Below, in pieces: positions 51,838-60,670 of a DNA stretch of 64,000 nucleotides. Under the pieces are notes generated by a model. The model was not told where the DNA came from, ran no database searches, and saw only the letters and a list, made by a program, of their open reading frames with translations. The stretch is taken from contig NZ_JADLRJ010000004.1 of NCBI RefSeq assembly GCF_015477355.1, forward strand, positions 637,405-701,404, given 5' to 3'. The DNA is from Nocardia blacklockiae (lineage in GTDB: Bacteria; Actinomycetota; Actinomycetes; Mycobacteriales; Mycobacteriaceae). Position numbers and translations under genes: made by a program. Numbering within the stretch: the first letter of the stretch is position 1; every line of letters starts with the position of its first letter.

Positions 51838-52812
51838 CTATTCCCAGGCTTGGTGGGCGGCTCTGCGGAAGTTGGCGCCGAATATTGCTGCTCTCGACGG
51901 TTTGTCGAAGCCGCGGCGGGTTAGGGCCTCTTCTAGGCCGGGGACTTCGGTTCGGCCGAGGAGGTCTTCGGGGGGTGTCCATTGGAGGGGGCCCCAGCGG
52001 GTGTAGTCCTCGGAGAAGTTTTCGGGGGTGGCGGCTACTTCCTCGTTGAATTGGGCGCCGTCGAACGAGAAGTCGGAGCCTAGTCCTATGTGGTCTATGC
52101 CTACCAGGTCGGCGCCGTAGGCCAGGTGGTCGGCTATGGCTTCGATGCGGGCGGCTCGGGCCTCGGGGGCGTTGTGGCCCAGGAAGATTCCCACTCCGTT
52201 GATGCCGATCACGCCGCCGGTGGCGGCGCAGGCGCGGGCCTGGTCGTCGGTGATGTTGCGCGGATGTGGCCACAGGGCGGCGAAATTGGAGTGGCTGTAG
52301 ATCATCGGCGCGGTGGTGATCTCCGCGGTGTCCAGGCCGGTGCGGGGCGAGCAGTGCGAGCCGTCGGCGAACAGGCCGACCTCGTTGAGAGTTCGGATCA
52401 GATCCCGGCCGTAGGCGGTGAGGCCGGTGTCGGCGGTGTCCAGGCAACCGCAGCCGGCCGCGTTGGCGTGGTTGTAGGTCGGCAGCAGCGAGCGAACGCC
52501 CAGCTCATGGAAGACCCGCACGTTGTCCAGGTCGCCGCCGAGCGGGCCGGAGTCCTCCAGGTCGAAGGCCAGCGCGATGGTGCGGTCGTCGCCGATCGTG
52601 TCCTCGACGCTCCGCACCAGACGAAACCGTCCGTCCGCCAAGGCATCTCGCCGGAACTGCCGGATCAGGGCGAGGGCGTCGGCGGTGGACTGCGGCGCGT
52701 AGCCGACGTTCACCGACAGGTACGAGCCGAGCGGGTAGCGGGCGAGCTCGGTGATGTCGGCGGAGGGCAGCAACGGCAGGCAGCAGTGCTGTTCCCACAG
52801 GACAGGCGGCAA
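51838..52812 (-). CDS. Membrane (renal) dipeptidase family M19 protein
   Basis: 324 residues. The start is TTG 52812, supported by GAGGAGG eight bases upstream. LFADGSHCSPR and MIYSHSNFAALWPHPRN hold zinc-site histidines and GIDHIGLGSDFSFDG the substrate-site residues. M19 enzymes cleave dipeptides including D-amino-acid forms and beta-lactams. No signal peptide, so probably cytosolic. The last 100 codons use more A/T at third positions than the rest. Divergent from the oligopeptidase gene. Confidence 0.86.
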   Translation of the reverse strand: MPPVLWEQHCCLPLLPSADITELARYPLGSYLSVNVGYAPQSTADALALIRQFRRDALADGRFRLVRSVEDTIGDDRTIALAFDLEDSGPLGGDLDNVRVFHELGVRSLLPTYNHANAAGCGCLDTADTGLTAYGRDLIRTLNEVGLFADGSHCSPRTGLDTAEITTAPMIYSHSNFAALWPHPRNITDDQARACAATGGVIGINGVGIFLGHNAPEARAARIEAIADHLAYGADLVGIDHIGLGSDFSFDGAQFNEEVAATPENFSEDYTRWGPLQWTPPEDLLGRTEVPGLEEALTRRGFDKPSRAAIFGANFRRAAHQAWE

Positions 52813-52932
52813 ACCCGGAACCTCCTCGGCATCGGCAACCGTGCCGCAATCCTAGGCCCACCACCGCGGCCGGATCGGAACACAACCGGATCGACGCGGC
52901 GCCGCGAACCGGCGTCGGCGACAATGGCGGGC

Positions 52933-54993
52933 ATGAGCGGTGTCGAAGACCAGCAGACCGACCCCTACCTGTGGCTCGAGGAGGTGACCTCCGACCGCGC
53001 GCTGGACTGGGCGCGGGCCCACAACGAGGTGGTCGTCGACCGCTTCGCCACCTCGAACCGGTTCTCCGAACTGGAACATCGCATCCTCGACATGCTCGAC
53101 ACCGACACCCGCATCGCCTACCCGACGCGGCGCGGCGCCTGGCTGTACAACTTCTGGCGCGACGCCGAACACCCGAAGGGCCTGTGGCGGCGCACCACCT
53201 TCGCCGAATACCGCACCGACAGCCCGCACTGGGAGGTGCTGATCGACCTCGACGCACTGGCCGCCGCCGAGGAGGAGAACTGGGTGTGGGGCGGCGCTGC
53301 GGTGCTGCGCCCAGAACAGTCGCTGGCGCTGATCAGCCTGTCCCGCGGCGGCGCCGACGCCAAGGTGGTCCGCGAATTCGACATGACCACCAAGCAGTTC
53401 CGCGCACCGGCCGACGGCGGATTCCATGTCCCCGAGGCGAAGTCACAAGTCCGCTGGATCGACGCCGACACCGTTTATGTCGGAACGGATTTCGGCCCGG
53501 GCACGCTCACCGAGTCCGGCTATCCGCGCCTCGCCAAGCGCTGGCGGCGCGGCACACCGCTGGAGCAGGCGGAAACCGTGTTCGAGGGCGAGGCCTCGGA
53601 CGTGGTGGTCTCGGCGGGCTACGACCGCACCCCCGGCTACGAGCGGCACTACGTCGCCCGCGCCACCGACTTCTTCAACGAATCGGTCTACCTGCTCGAG
53701 GACGACGGCACCCTGCGCCACTTCGACGTCCCGACCGACGCCTCGGAATCCTGGTACAAGGACTGGCTGCTGATCCGGTTGAAGTCCGCGTGGGAGGTCG
53801 GCGGCAACTCCTATCCCGCCGGCGCCCTGCTCGCCATAGATCTCGCCGCGTTCCTCGACGGCGCAAGGAATTTCGACGTCGTGTTCACCCCCGACGCGCA
53901 CACGTCGCTGCACGGCTACGGCTGGACCGAACACCACCTGCTGCTGATCACGCTGGAGGACGTGCAGACCAAGCTCTACGTCGTCACGCCCGGCCCGGAC
54001 GGGTGGACGCGCGAGCCGCTGGCCGACACCCCGCCGATGGCCACCACCAACGTCATGAATCTCGACCCGCTCGAGGGCGGCGACGAATTCATGCTCACCA
54101 CAAGCGGTTTCACCACACCGGCGACGCTGCTGGCGAGTTCGGTGGGCGGCGAGACCGAGGCGCTCAAGCAGGAGTCGGCGTTCTTCGACGCCGACGGCAT
54201 CGAGACCGAGCAGTTCTTCGCGCGCTCCGACGACGGAACCATGGTGCCCTACTTCGTGATTCGCCATCGCGACCGCATCGGCACCCCGGGTCCCACCGTG
54301 ATGTCGGGCTACGGCGGCTTCGAGGTCTCGCGCACTCCCGCCTACAGCGGCGCGTCCGGCATGGGCTGGCTCGAGCGCGGCGGCACGTGGGTGATGACCA
54401 ACATCCGCGGCGGCGGCGAGTACGGCCCCGAGTGGCACACGCAGGCCCAGAAAGCCAACCGGCACAAGGTGTACGAGGACTTCTCCTCGGTCGCCAAGGA
54501 CGTGGTGGCCCGCGGCATCACCACACCCGAGCAGCTGGGCGCCGTCGGCGGCAGCAACGGCGGCCTGCTGATGGGTGTCATGCTCACCCGGTACCCGGAA
54601 CTGTTCGGCGCCATCGTGTGTCAGGTTCCGCTGCTGGACATGAAGCGCTACCACCTGCTGCTCGCCGGCGCCTCGTGGGTGGCGGAGTACGGGGACCCCG
54701 ACAAGCCCGAGGAGTGGGAGTACATCAGCGAGTACTCGCCCTACCAGAACGCGCGCGCCGACCGGACCTACCCGCCGATCCTGCTGACCACCTCCACCCG
54801 CGACGACCGCGTGCACCCCGGCCACGCCCGCAAGATGGCCGCGCGGCTGGCCGAACAGGGCCACACGTTCTGGTACCACGAGAACATCGAGGGCGGCCAC
54901 GGCGGCGCGGCCGACAACAAGCAGATGGCCTTCCAGGCGGCCCTGATCTACGAGTTCTTCACCCAGATACTGATCGAGAAGCGAACGGACTGA
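52933..54993 (+). CDS. Prolyl oligopeptidase family serine peptidase (S9A)
   Basis: 686 residues from ATG 52933 (an ATG three codons earlier is possible). DPYLWLEEV at the start is typical of S9A; the seven-bladed propeller spans about 75-430 and the catalytic domain follows. VGGSNGGLLMGVML carries Ser541, TRDDRVHPGHA the Asp and EGGHGG the His. It cuts short proline-containing peptides in the cytoplasm. Resembles M. tuberculosis Rv0457c. Confidence 0.93.
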   Translation: MSGVEDQQTDPYLWLEEVTSDRALDWARAHNEVVVDRFATSNRFSELEHRILDMLDTDTRIAYPTRRGAWLYNFWRDAEHPKGLWRRTTFAEYRTDSPHWEVLIDLDALAAAEEENWVWGGAAVLRPEQSLALISLSRGGADAKVVREFDMTTKQFRAPADGGFHVPEAKSQVRWIDADTVYVGTDFGPGTLTESGYPRLAKRWRRGTPLEQAETVFEGEASDVVVSAGYDRTPGYERHYVARATDFFNESVYLLEDDGTLRHFDVPTDASESWYKDWLLIRLKSAWEVGGNSYPAGALLAIDLAAFLDGARNFDVVFTPDAHTSLHGYGWTEHHLLLITLEDVQTKLYVVTPGPDGWTREPLADTPPMATTNVMNLDPLEGGDEFMLTTSGFTTPATLLASSVGGETEALKQESAFFDADGIETEQFFARSDDGTMVPYFVIRHRDRIGTPGPTVMSGYGGFEVSRTPAYSGASGMGWLERGGTWVMTNIRGGGEYGPEWHTQAQKANRHKVYEDFSSVAKDVVARGITTPEQLGAVGGSNGGLLMGVMLTRYPELFGAIVCQVPLLDMKRYHLLLAGASWVAEYGDPDKPEEWEYISEYSPYQNARADRTYPPILLTTSTRDDRVHPGHARKMAARLAEQGHTFWYHENIEGGHGGAADNKQMAFQAALIYEFFTQILIEKRTD

Positions 54994-54998
54994 ACCGA

Positions 54999-55859
54999 TT
55001 ACCGGTCCCGCACCCACTTCTCGATGCGGTCGACGGTGGCGTGCGGGTCGGTGATCCAGCCGTTGTGGCCGCGCGGCTCCGGCTGGTGCCAGGTGGTGAT
55101 GCGGGCGGCGGGCAGTTTCTCCAGCAGGTGGGCGGCCGAACTGCGCGGGGTGAGGTCGTCGCCCGCGAGGGTGATCGACAGGACGGGCAGTTTCAGCCGG
55201 GCGATGCGTTCCTCGTAGTCGATGTCGGCGTCGACGGGCATGAAGCGGCCGGTGCGGGCCAGCCGGGCCCAGTCGGCGATGAGCACCTTGGACTGGCGGC
55301 CGAACCCGCCCGCGGTGATGCGGTTGCCGGGCCAGAATCCGGCCAGGTTGGCGGTCAGGGAGACGGCCGCCGGACCCAGCAGCATCGCCGACCGGGCGAT
55401 GCCCCCGTAGCCGCGGTAGTAGGGCGTGCCGGACGCGATCAGGATCAGCCCGCCCAGCCGCCCGCGCACCCGGGCCGCGTACATGGTGCCCAGCTGGCCA
55501 CCCATGCTGTGCCCCAACAGGATCGGCGTGCTGTCCGGGAAGCGCTCACGCACCACCTCGAACATCGCCGGGAAGTCGACCGACACCAGCTCCTGATAGC
55601 CGTACCCGCTCGCGGCACTCGGTTTCGGGCGGCTGTCGCCGTTGCCGCGCAGTTCCCCGATCGCGACATCGAAGCCGCGCCCGGCCAGTTCCCGCGCGAA
55701 GTCGCCGTAGTAGACGCCCGGCACCCCCAGCCCGGGAATGATCACGATCACCGCCCGCGGCGCGTCCGCGGTGATCGGATGCCGATGCGCGCCGCGGGCC
55801 GGCACCAGCCGGACGGGGACCACGCTGCCGTCGGGCACCTGGATCGGAACGGTCTCCAT
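54999..55859 (-). CDS. Alpha/beta hydrolase
   Basis: 286 residues from ATG 55859. VIIPGLGVPGVYY is the oxyanion region, LLGHSMGGQLGTMYA the nucleophile elbow, LAGDDLTP holds the Asp, and EPRGHNGW the His. No signal peptide. Resembles the YheT/serine aminopeptidase-like group; the substrate is unknown. Convergent with the oligopeptidase gene with only five bases between. Confidence 0.85.
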   Translation of the reverse strand: METVPIQVPDGSVVPVRLVPARGAHRHPITADAPRAVIVIIPGLGVPGVYYGDFARELAGRGFDVAIGELRGNGDSRPKPSAASGYGYQELVSVDFPAMFEVVRERFPDSTPILLGHSMGGQLGTMYAARVRGRLGGLILIASGTPYYRGYGGIARSAMLLGPAAVSLTANLAGFWPGNRITAGGFGRQSKVLIADWARLARTGRFMPVDADIDYEERIARLKLPVLSITLAGDDLTPRSSAAHLLEKLPAARITTWHQPEPRGHNGWITDPHATVDRIEKWVRDR

Positions 55860-56056
55860 GCGGGCACGCTACCGCGCCCACCCCCGCCGACCCCCGACCA
55901 CGCCGACCGCACCCTCCGACAACAACCGGAACCCCCTTCGCCGCACCGATCGCACAGGGGCGAGCCGTCAGGAGACGACCCCAATCGCACACGGCAGCAC
56001 CGTTCGGGAAGAGCCACCCGGCACGGCAACACCATCACGCAGGGCTCTGCAACGCC

Positions 56057-58204
56057 TCACGCGATGACCGGGTCCGGCTCGCCCGGGCCCTCGCCCGGCT
56101 GGGGCGCATCGTCCTCCGGCTCCGCGGACCCATTCCCGTTCCCCGCCGAAGTCCTACCGTGCCCGGCACTTTCGTCGTTTGCTTCGCTGGGCCCGCTGTC
56201 CACTTCGTTGAGGCTGCTGTCCACGGCGCCCGAAACGACGTGCGCCTCAGGTGTTTCGGCTGCTGGCTCAGGACCGATCACCGCCGTTTCTACCGGGTGC
56301 CGTTCCGCCGGAATATCTTCCGATCCGTTGGAATCGGTCCCGCGCACCGGCACCACGGCACCCGCTCCGACCGGGCCGCCACGCGTCGCGACCGTCTCGC
56401 TCTCCGGCCCGAGCGCAACGGCGCTCGAAGCCGAACCGACACCCGTCTCCGCCGTCCGCCCCTCGGGCTCGGCCTCGACGGAGCTCCGAGCCGGGCCGGT
56501 GTCCGGCCCGTCCGCGGCGGGAATCGGCGCTCCGGCCGACGCATCTCCCGCCGACTCACCGGCCGAACTCTGCGTGAGCAGGTGGTCGAGACCGGTGCGG
56601 TTGGACACCACGACGAGCTGGTTGCCCGCGGCGAGGACGGTGTCCTGGTCCGGCTGCCACTCCAGGTCGGCGCCGACGGCCGACTGCAGGGCCAGGACGC
56701 GGGTGTGCACCGGCAGCCCGGCCGTCCGGACCGGCTTGCCGACCAGCGCCGAGCCCGCTTCCACCGGAACCTCCGCGACCATCAGGGTGCCGCCGTTGAT
56801 CGACAGCGTCGCGATCACTCGACGCTCGGCCATCGCCGCCGCGAATCCCTTTGCGGCGAGCTGGAATACGCTGCGCACCACCATGGTGTCGCGCAGGTTC
56901 TGCACCCGCTTCGCCAGGTCGTCGTCGGACAGCCGCAGCACCACCTTGAGCTTGCGGTGGGACTGTTCGTGATACGACTGGCCGAGCAGCGCGGCCTCCA
57001 GGTTCACCGCGTCGCTGCTGGTGAGCAGCACCAGCGCCCGCGCCCGCGACACGCCCGCCGCCTCCAGGGTGTCCTCCCAGGTGGCCTGGCCGATCACCAC
57101 CGGCACCCCCAGGGTGCGCGCCAGCGCGATGCCGCGGGCGTTCTCGTCGTAGTCCAGCCCGACCACCTGCACGCCGAGATCGCACAGCTGCTCCAGCACG
57201 CGCATACCGACATTGCCCAGCCCCGCGACCACCACGTGCCCGCTGAAACCCGAAGGGTCCGGGCCGATCTGCTCCGACAACTGCGCGCGCAGCACCCCGC
57301 CCACGACCATCGCGGTGACGACGGGAGTGAGCGCCAAGCCGATGAACACGACCGCGACCTGCAACGCCTTGAAGATCGGTGCGCGCTGATGCTCGGGCTG
57401 CGCGGCGCCGGCGGCGTCGAGCAGCGTCTCGTACACCGCGTCGCCCCACGGATTGCCGACCGCGACCATCAGCACGCAGCCGAGAATGATCAGCGACAGC
57501 AGCCCCAGCATCAGGCGAACGAGGTTGTGCCGGGCCAGATATCGGAACCGCAGCAGGACGCGCCGCCGCGCGTTCAGCACGTACGGCGCGCGGCCGGCCA
57601 GCGCCAGCGCCCGGGCGTCACTGCGCGTGGACGCCAGCATGCGCACATCGCCGGAGTCCGAGACCGCCAGGCCGCACACCATCGTGCCGTCCGGAATGCC
57701 CGACGGCCCGGTCACATACAGCGTCCGCTCGCCCAGGCGCAGGTAGTCCAGGGCCGTCTCGCCCAGCGCCTCCGCGATGAACGACGGCGCCGCCATCTCC
57801 GAGATCGACAGCACCACGCAGTCGGCGAACAGCGTGCGGATGCGAAAACCCAAGCCGGTGTTGAACATCCGGATCACCAGCCGGATGTCCTGATTCAACT
57901 CGTGCGCCCGCAGCGCGGCGTGGAAGTTCTCCACGTCGGCCTGGTCGACGAGGGCGAGCGCCCGCGCCTCACCGACCCCCGCCACCCGCAGCGTCTCCTC
58001 GTCCAGCCGCTCGGAGCACAGGATGCGGACGCGGGGCAGCCGCTCCAGCTGCGGCACGTACCCGCCCCGCCGGTTCGGGAGCACGACGGTCACCACGCCG
58101 TCGGCGAAGCGTTCCACCAGCTGTGCCGCCAACTGATAGACGAGCGGATTGTCCCCACAGACAACGAAACTCGGGGATCGTTCCCCCACCTGATCCGGCC
58201 TCAC
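56057..58204 (-). CDS. Double TrkA-N/RCK membrane protein (CASTOR/POLLUX-like ion channel subunit)
   Basis: 715 residues from GTG 58204. A first Rossmann/TrkA-N domain covers about 10-140 and an RCK-C domain about 150-205. Two membrane helices are at 230-250 and 280-304. A second NAD-binding TrkA-N domain begins HVVVAGLGNVGMRV (323-336), with its RCK-C domain to about 560. The last 155 residues are Glu/Pro/Gly/Ser-rich and disordered. Between the helices there is no TVGYG potassium filter, so it fits CASTOR/POLLUX-type channels or a regulatory subunit better than a K+ channel. Confidence 0.82.
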   Translation of the reverse strand: MRPDQVGERSPSFVVCGDNPLVYQLAAQLVERFADGVVTVVLPNRRGGYVPQLERLPRVRILCSERLDEETLRVAGVGEARALALVDQADVENFHAALRAHELNQDIRLVIRMFNTGLGFRIRTLFADCVVLSISEMAAPSFIAEALGETALDYLRLGERTLYVTGPSGIPDGTMVCGLAVSDSGDVRMLASTRSDARALALAGRAPYVLNARRRVLLRFRYLARHNLVRLMLGLLSLIILGCVLMVAVGNPWGDAVYETLLDAAGAAQPEHQRAPIFKALQVAVVFIGLALTPVVTAMVVGGVLRAQLSEQIGPDPSGFSGHVVVAGLGNVGMRVLEQLCDLGVQVVGLDYDENARGIALARTLGVPVVIGQATWEDTLEAAGVSRARALVLLTSSDAVNLEAALLGQSYHEQSHRKLKVVLRLSDDDLAKRVQNLRDTMVVRSVFQLAAKGFAAAMAERRVIATLSINGGTLMVAEVPVEAGSALVGKPVRTAGLPVHTRVLALQSAVGADLEWQPDQDTVLAAGNQLVVVSNRTGLDHLLTQSSAGESAGDASAGAPIPAADGPDTGPARSSVEAEPEGRTAETGVGSASSAVALGPESETVATRGGPVGAGAVVPVRGTDSNGSEDIPAERHPVETAVIGPEPAAETPEAHVVSGAVDSSLNEVDSGPSEANDESAGHGRTSAGNGNGSAEPEDDAPQPGEGPGEPDPVIA

Positions 58205-58267
58205 AATTCGATGCTAGAGCGAATCACCAGCACACGACCAGGGGTGTTCGGCCGCGCGGGCGATAGC

Positions 58268-58900
58268 TCAAGCGCTCACCGCGCCGATGATCACCCGGCG
58301 CAGCACCCGGATCACGTCGTCGAGCGGCGGGCGCGGCTCGGCCCCGCTCCAGGCGTCCACCACGTAGTTGACCGCGCCGATGATCGCCAGCACGCGCATC
58401 TCGTAATCGCCGGGCGGAATTTCTCCCTGCAACGCCGCGTCTTCGGCGGCGCTCGCCAATAGCGAACCCCACGCGCGGCGCAATTCCAACCGGAACTTCT
58501 CCACCGTGGGGCCCGCACCGACCACTTCCACCAAAGCGACCCGAGCCTTGCGCGGATCCCGCCCGATCGATTCCACGTAGGCGCGCACGGCCGCGTCGAT
58601 GACCTCGACCGCGCTGCGATCGGTTTGTGCGGCCAACGCGGCGGCGACCGCCTCGCGGGATTGCTCGTCGATCTGTTCGTAGAGCTCCAGTAGCAGCGAT
58701 TCGCGTCCGGTGAACTCCTCGTAGAACTGCCGAGAGGACAGCCCGGCGTCTTTACAGATCGCGCCCACCGAACTGTTCGCATATCCGTCACGCGCGAACA
58801 CGGTTAGCCCGGACTCCAGAAAACGCGCACGTCGCTGCCGCTGCCGGTCTTCTACGGGCTGCCCGGCGTACATCCTGCCCGCGTTCGTTTCCTGTGACAT
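58268..58900 (-). CDS. TetR family transcriptional regulator
   Basis: 210 residues from ATG 58900 (MSQETNAGRMYAGQ); ATG 58873 is also possible. Helix-turn-helix at about 30-60: ARDGYANSSVGAICKDAGL, then SRQFYEEF. Helical ligand domain follows. Transcribed alone; a 27-bp palindrome just upstream suggests autoregulation. Confidence 0.88.
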   Translation of the reverse strand: MSQETNAGRMYAGQPVEDRQRQRRARFLESGLTVFARDGYANSSVGAICKDAGLSSRQFYEEFTGRESLLLELYEQIDEQSREAVAAALAAQTDRSAVEVIDAAVRAYVESIGRDPRKARVALVEVVGAGPTVEKFRLELRRAWGSLLASAAEDAALQGEIPPGDYEMRVLAIIGAVNYVVDAWSGAEPRPPLDDVIRVLRRVIIGAVSA

Positions 58901-58921
58901 CGCGCCAGACAATACCCAAGT

Positions 58922-58948
58922 GCCCGATCCATACGGCATGGATCGGGC
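58922..58948. promoter_or_regulatory. Palindromic TetR operator candidate
   Basis: Perfect 11-bp arms GCCCGATCCAT/ATGGATCGGGC around ACGGC, 22 bases upstream of the TetR start. Size and spacing are usual for TetR autorepression. Confidence 0.55.
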
Positions 58949-59069
58949 TCTTCGTTTACCGCTGGAATTTCCTCGACGATAGCTGAAAGTTGTCTGCCGC
59001 GCCCCGAGTGATTCCTCGACACGCCCCGCGGTTCATATCCAATTATCTCGGCCCGCGAAAAGCAGACCA

Positions 59070-59107
59070 ACGAGGGCCCGAACCCCTCATCCGGATCAGG
59101 CCCTCGT
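59070..59107. terminator. Hairpin in the tetR-arsR space
   Basis: Nine-base arms ACGAGGGCC/GGCCCTCGT with a 20-base loop. Purpose unclear; could be a transcription stop or the end of a small RNA. Confidence 0.35.
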
Positions 59108-59326
59108 CGGCACCGCCGGCACCTCACGTGCGACACGAGAGTTACCAGCAGTTTGCCTGTCCACCCAGGACGATACCGATTATCGCGCGATTTCGCGCCA
59201 TTTTGAAGGAACTCCGTAGAATATTTCTGCGAGAATCTCGGAAACGCTTCGAAAGCGATCGCCGGAAAACCGCGCCGAAGGCAGAACGGAGGCGCGGCCG
59301 TGCCGCGCGATCGCTTAAGTATCCAC

Positions 59327-59354
59327 TTGACTATCGAGCAGGAGTCCCTACACT
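59327..59354 (+). promoter_or_regulatory. Promoter of arsR, likely leaderless
   Basis: TTGACT (59327-59332), a 16-base spacer and TACACT (59349-59354). The GTG start of arsR follows after seven bases, so transcription should begin at or very near the start codon. ACTTGA and TCAAGT form an inverted pair over the -35 and start (59325-59330 and 59354-59359), a possible ArsR site. Confidence 0.6.
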
Positions 59355-59361
59355 CAAGTAC

Positions 59362-59703
59362 GTGCTTAACCAATCGGAGCGGCTCGACCGGATCTTTCGC
59401 GCCCTCGCCGACCCCACCCGTCGCCGCCTGCTCGAACGACTCACCGGCGGCCCGGCGGCGGTCAGCACGCTGGCCGCGCCGCTGGAGATGTCGCTGGCCG
59501 CGGTCGTGCAGCACCTGCAGGTGTTACAGGACGCGGGCCTGATCCGATCCGAGAAGGTCGGCAGGGTTCGCACCTGCCAACTGGCACCCGATGCGCTCCG
59601 GCCGGCCGAACACTGGCTGCGCGCCCGGCGCACGCGCTGGGAGCACCGGCTGGACGCACTCGGCACGGCGCTCACCGACACCACCGATGATCACGAGGAG
59701 TAG
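59362..59703 (+). CDS. ArsR family regulator
   Basis: 113 residues from GTG 59362 (MLNQSERLDRIFRALADPTR). Winged helix with LLERLTGGPAAVSTLAAPL and AVVQHLQVLQDAGLIRSEK. No metal-binding ELCVC motif, so probably not a metal sensor. Forms an operon with an AHSA1-type gene three bases downstream, a common actinobacterial pair. Confidence 0.9.
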   Translation: MLNQSERLDRIFRALADPTRRRLLERLTGGPAAVSTLAAPLEMSLAAVVQHLQVLQDAGLIRSEKVGRVRTCQLAPDALRPAEHWLRARRTRWEHRLDALGTALTDTTDDHEE

Positions 59704-59706
59704 GTC

Positions 59707-60156
59707 ATGACACAGCATTCCGTCGTCCACGCCACTTTCACCATCGAGCGCGAGTACTCCGCCGATCCGGAGCGGGTGTTCGCCGCCTGGTCCGATCCGG
59801 CGACCAAGGCCCGCTGGTTCGCCGGTCCTGGTTCGCGGCACGAACTCGACTTCCGGGTCGGCGGCCGCGAACTCGCCGGCGGCACCCACGACGGCACCGA
59901 ACTCACCTTCGAGACCACCTATCAGGAGATCGTGCCCGGCGAACGGATCGTGTACACCTCCGCCCTGCGCACCGGCGACACCGTCGCCACGGTCTCGCTG
60001 ACCTCGGTGGAATTCGTTGCGGCGGAGGCGGGTACGCGTCTCGTGCTGACCGAGCACGGCGCCTTCCTCGACGGCCAGGAACAGGCCGACTGGCGCGAGC
60101 AGGGCACCCGCGACCAGCTCGACGCCCTCGACAAGGAACTGGCCGCCGCGCCGTGA
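59707..60156 (+). CDS. SRPBCC/AHSA1 domain protein
   Basis: 149 residues from ATG 59707. REYSADPERVFAAWSDPATKARWFAG and the end segment WREQGTRDQLDALDKEL are typical of the AHSA1 (activator of Hsp90-like) START-fold family. It binds a hydrophobic ligand of unknown identity. Coupled to arsR and to the following gene. Confidence 0.88.
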   Translation: MTQHSVVHATFTIEREYSADPERVFAAWSDPATKARWFAGPGSRHELDFRVGGRELAGGTHDGTELTFETTYQEIVPGERIVYTSALRTGDTVATVSLTSVEFVAAEAGTRLVLTEHGAFLDGQEQADWREQGTRDQLDALDKELAAAP

Positions 60157-60650
60157 GCCCCGTGCAGGTGGCCGTGTGCGGGCCGCGCGACTGTACCGAC
60201 TCCGACGCCGCGCACGCCACCGAAGTCGGCCGGCTGCTGGCCGCGGCCGGCGCGACCGTCCTGTGCGGTGGCGGTGCCGGGGTCATGGCGGCGGTCACCG
60301 AAGGCGCTTCGCGCGCAGGCGGTCTCGTGATCGGCGTCCGGCCGGACACCGATCGCTCCGCCGCGTGTGCCGGTCTGTCCGCGGTGCTGTACACCGGGAT
60401 GGGCGAGGCGCGCAACGCGATCCTGGTGGCGTCCGCCGATGCCGTCATCGTCGTGGGCGGTTCCTGGGGCACGCTGTCGGAGCTGGCGCTGGCGCACCGG
60501 CGCGGGGGCATTCCCGTTGTGTCCCTGGGCGGCTGGCGCGTTATCGACGCGGCCGGTACGCCGATCGAGAAGACCGTCACCGTCACCGATCCCGCCGCGG
60601 CGGTGGCGGCGGCGCTCTCCGCTGTAGGGGAAAACCTCCGCGGCACATAG
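60153..60650 (+). CDS. TIGR00725-type SLOG/Rossmann-fold nucleotide-binding protein
   Basis: 165 residues from GTG 60153, GTGA overlap with the AHSA1 stop. VAVCGPRDC, TVLCGGGAGVMAAVTEGASRAGG and VVGGSWGTLSELALAHRRG are the nucleotide-binding segments of the LOG/DprA-like SLOG superfamily. Not a PGGxGT cytokinin LOG. Probably binds a nucleotide-related ligand; role unknown. Confidence 0.83.
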   Translation: MSPVQVAVCGPRDCTDSDAAHATEVGRLLAAAGATVLCGGGAGVMAAVTEGASRAGGLVIGVRPDTDRSAACAGLSAVLYTGMGEARNAILVASADAVIVVGGSWGTLSELALAHRRGGIPVVSLGGWRVIDAAGTPIEKTVTVTDPAAAVAAALSAVGENLRGT

Positions 60651-60670
60651 CGTTCGGGGCGGCCGCGGCT

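Larger units (their letters stand above)
58901..59361. other. 461-bp intergenic region with operator, hairpin and promoter
   Basis: Divergent space between the TetR (minus) and ArsR (plus) genes, less GC-rich than its surroundings. No frame looks coding. Contents are listed separately: palindrome 58922-58948, hairpin 59070-59107 and a promoter at 59327-59354. Confidence 0.65.

Noticed and set aside
52971-56972. A 1333-codon plus-strand frame overlapping the prolyl oligopeptidase and beyond
   Set aside because: Shifted frame of the oligopeptidase continuing antisense through two minus-strand genes; Arg-rich without motifs.
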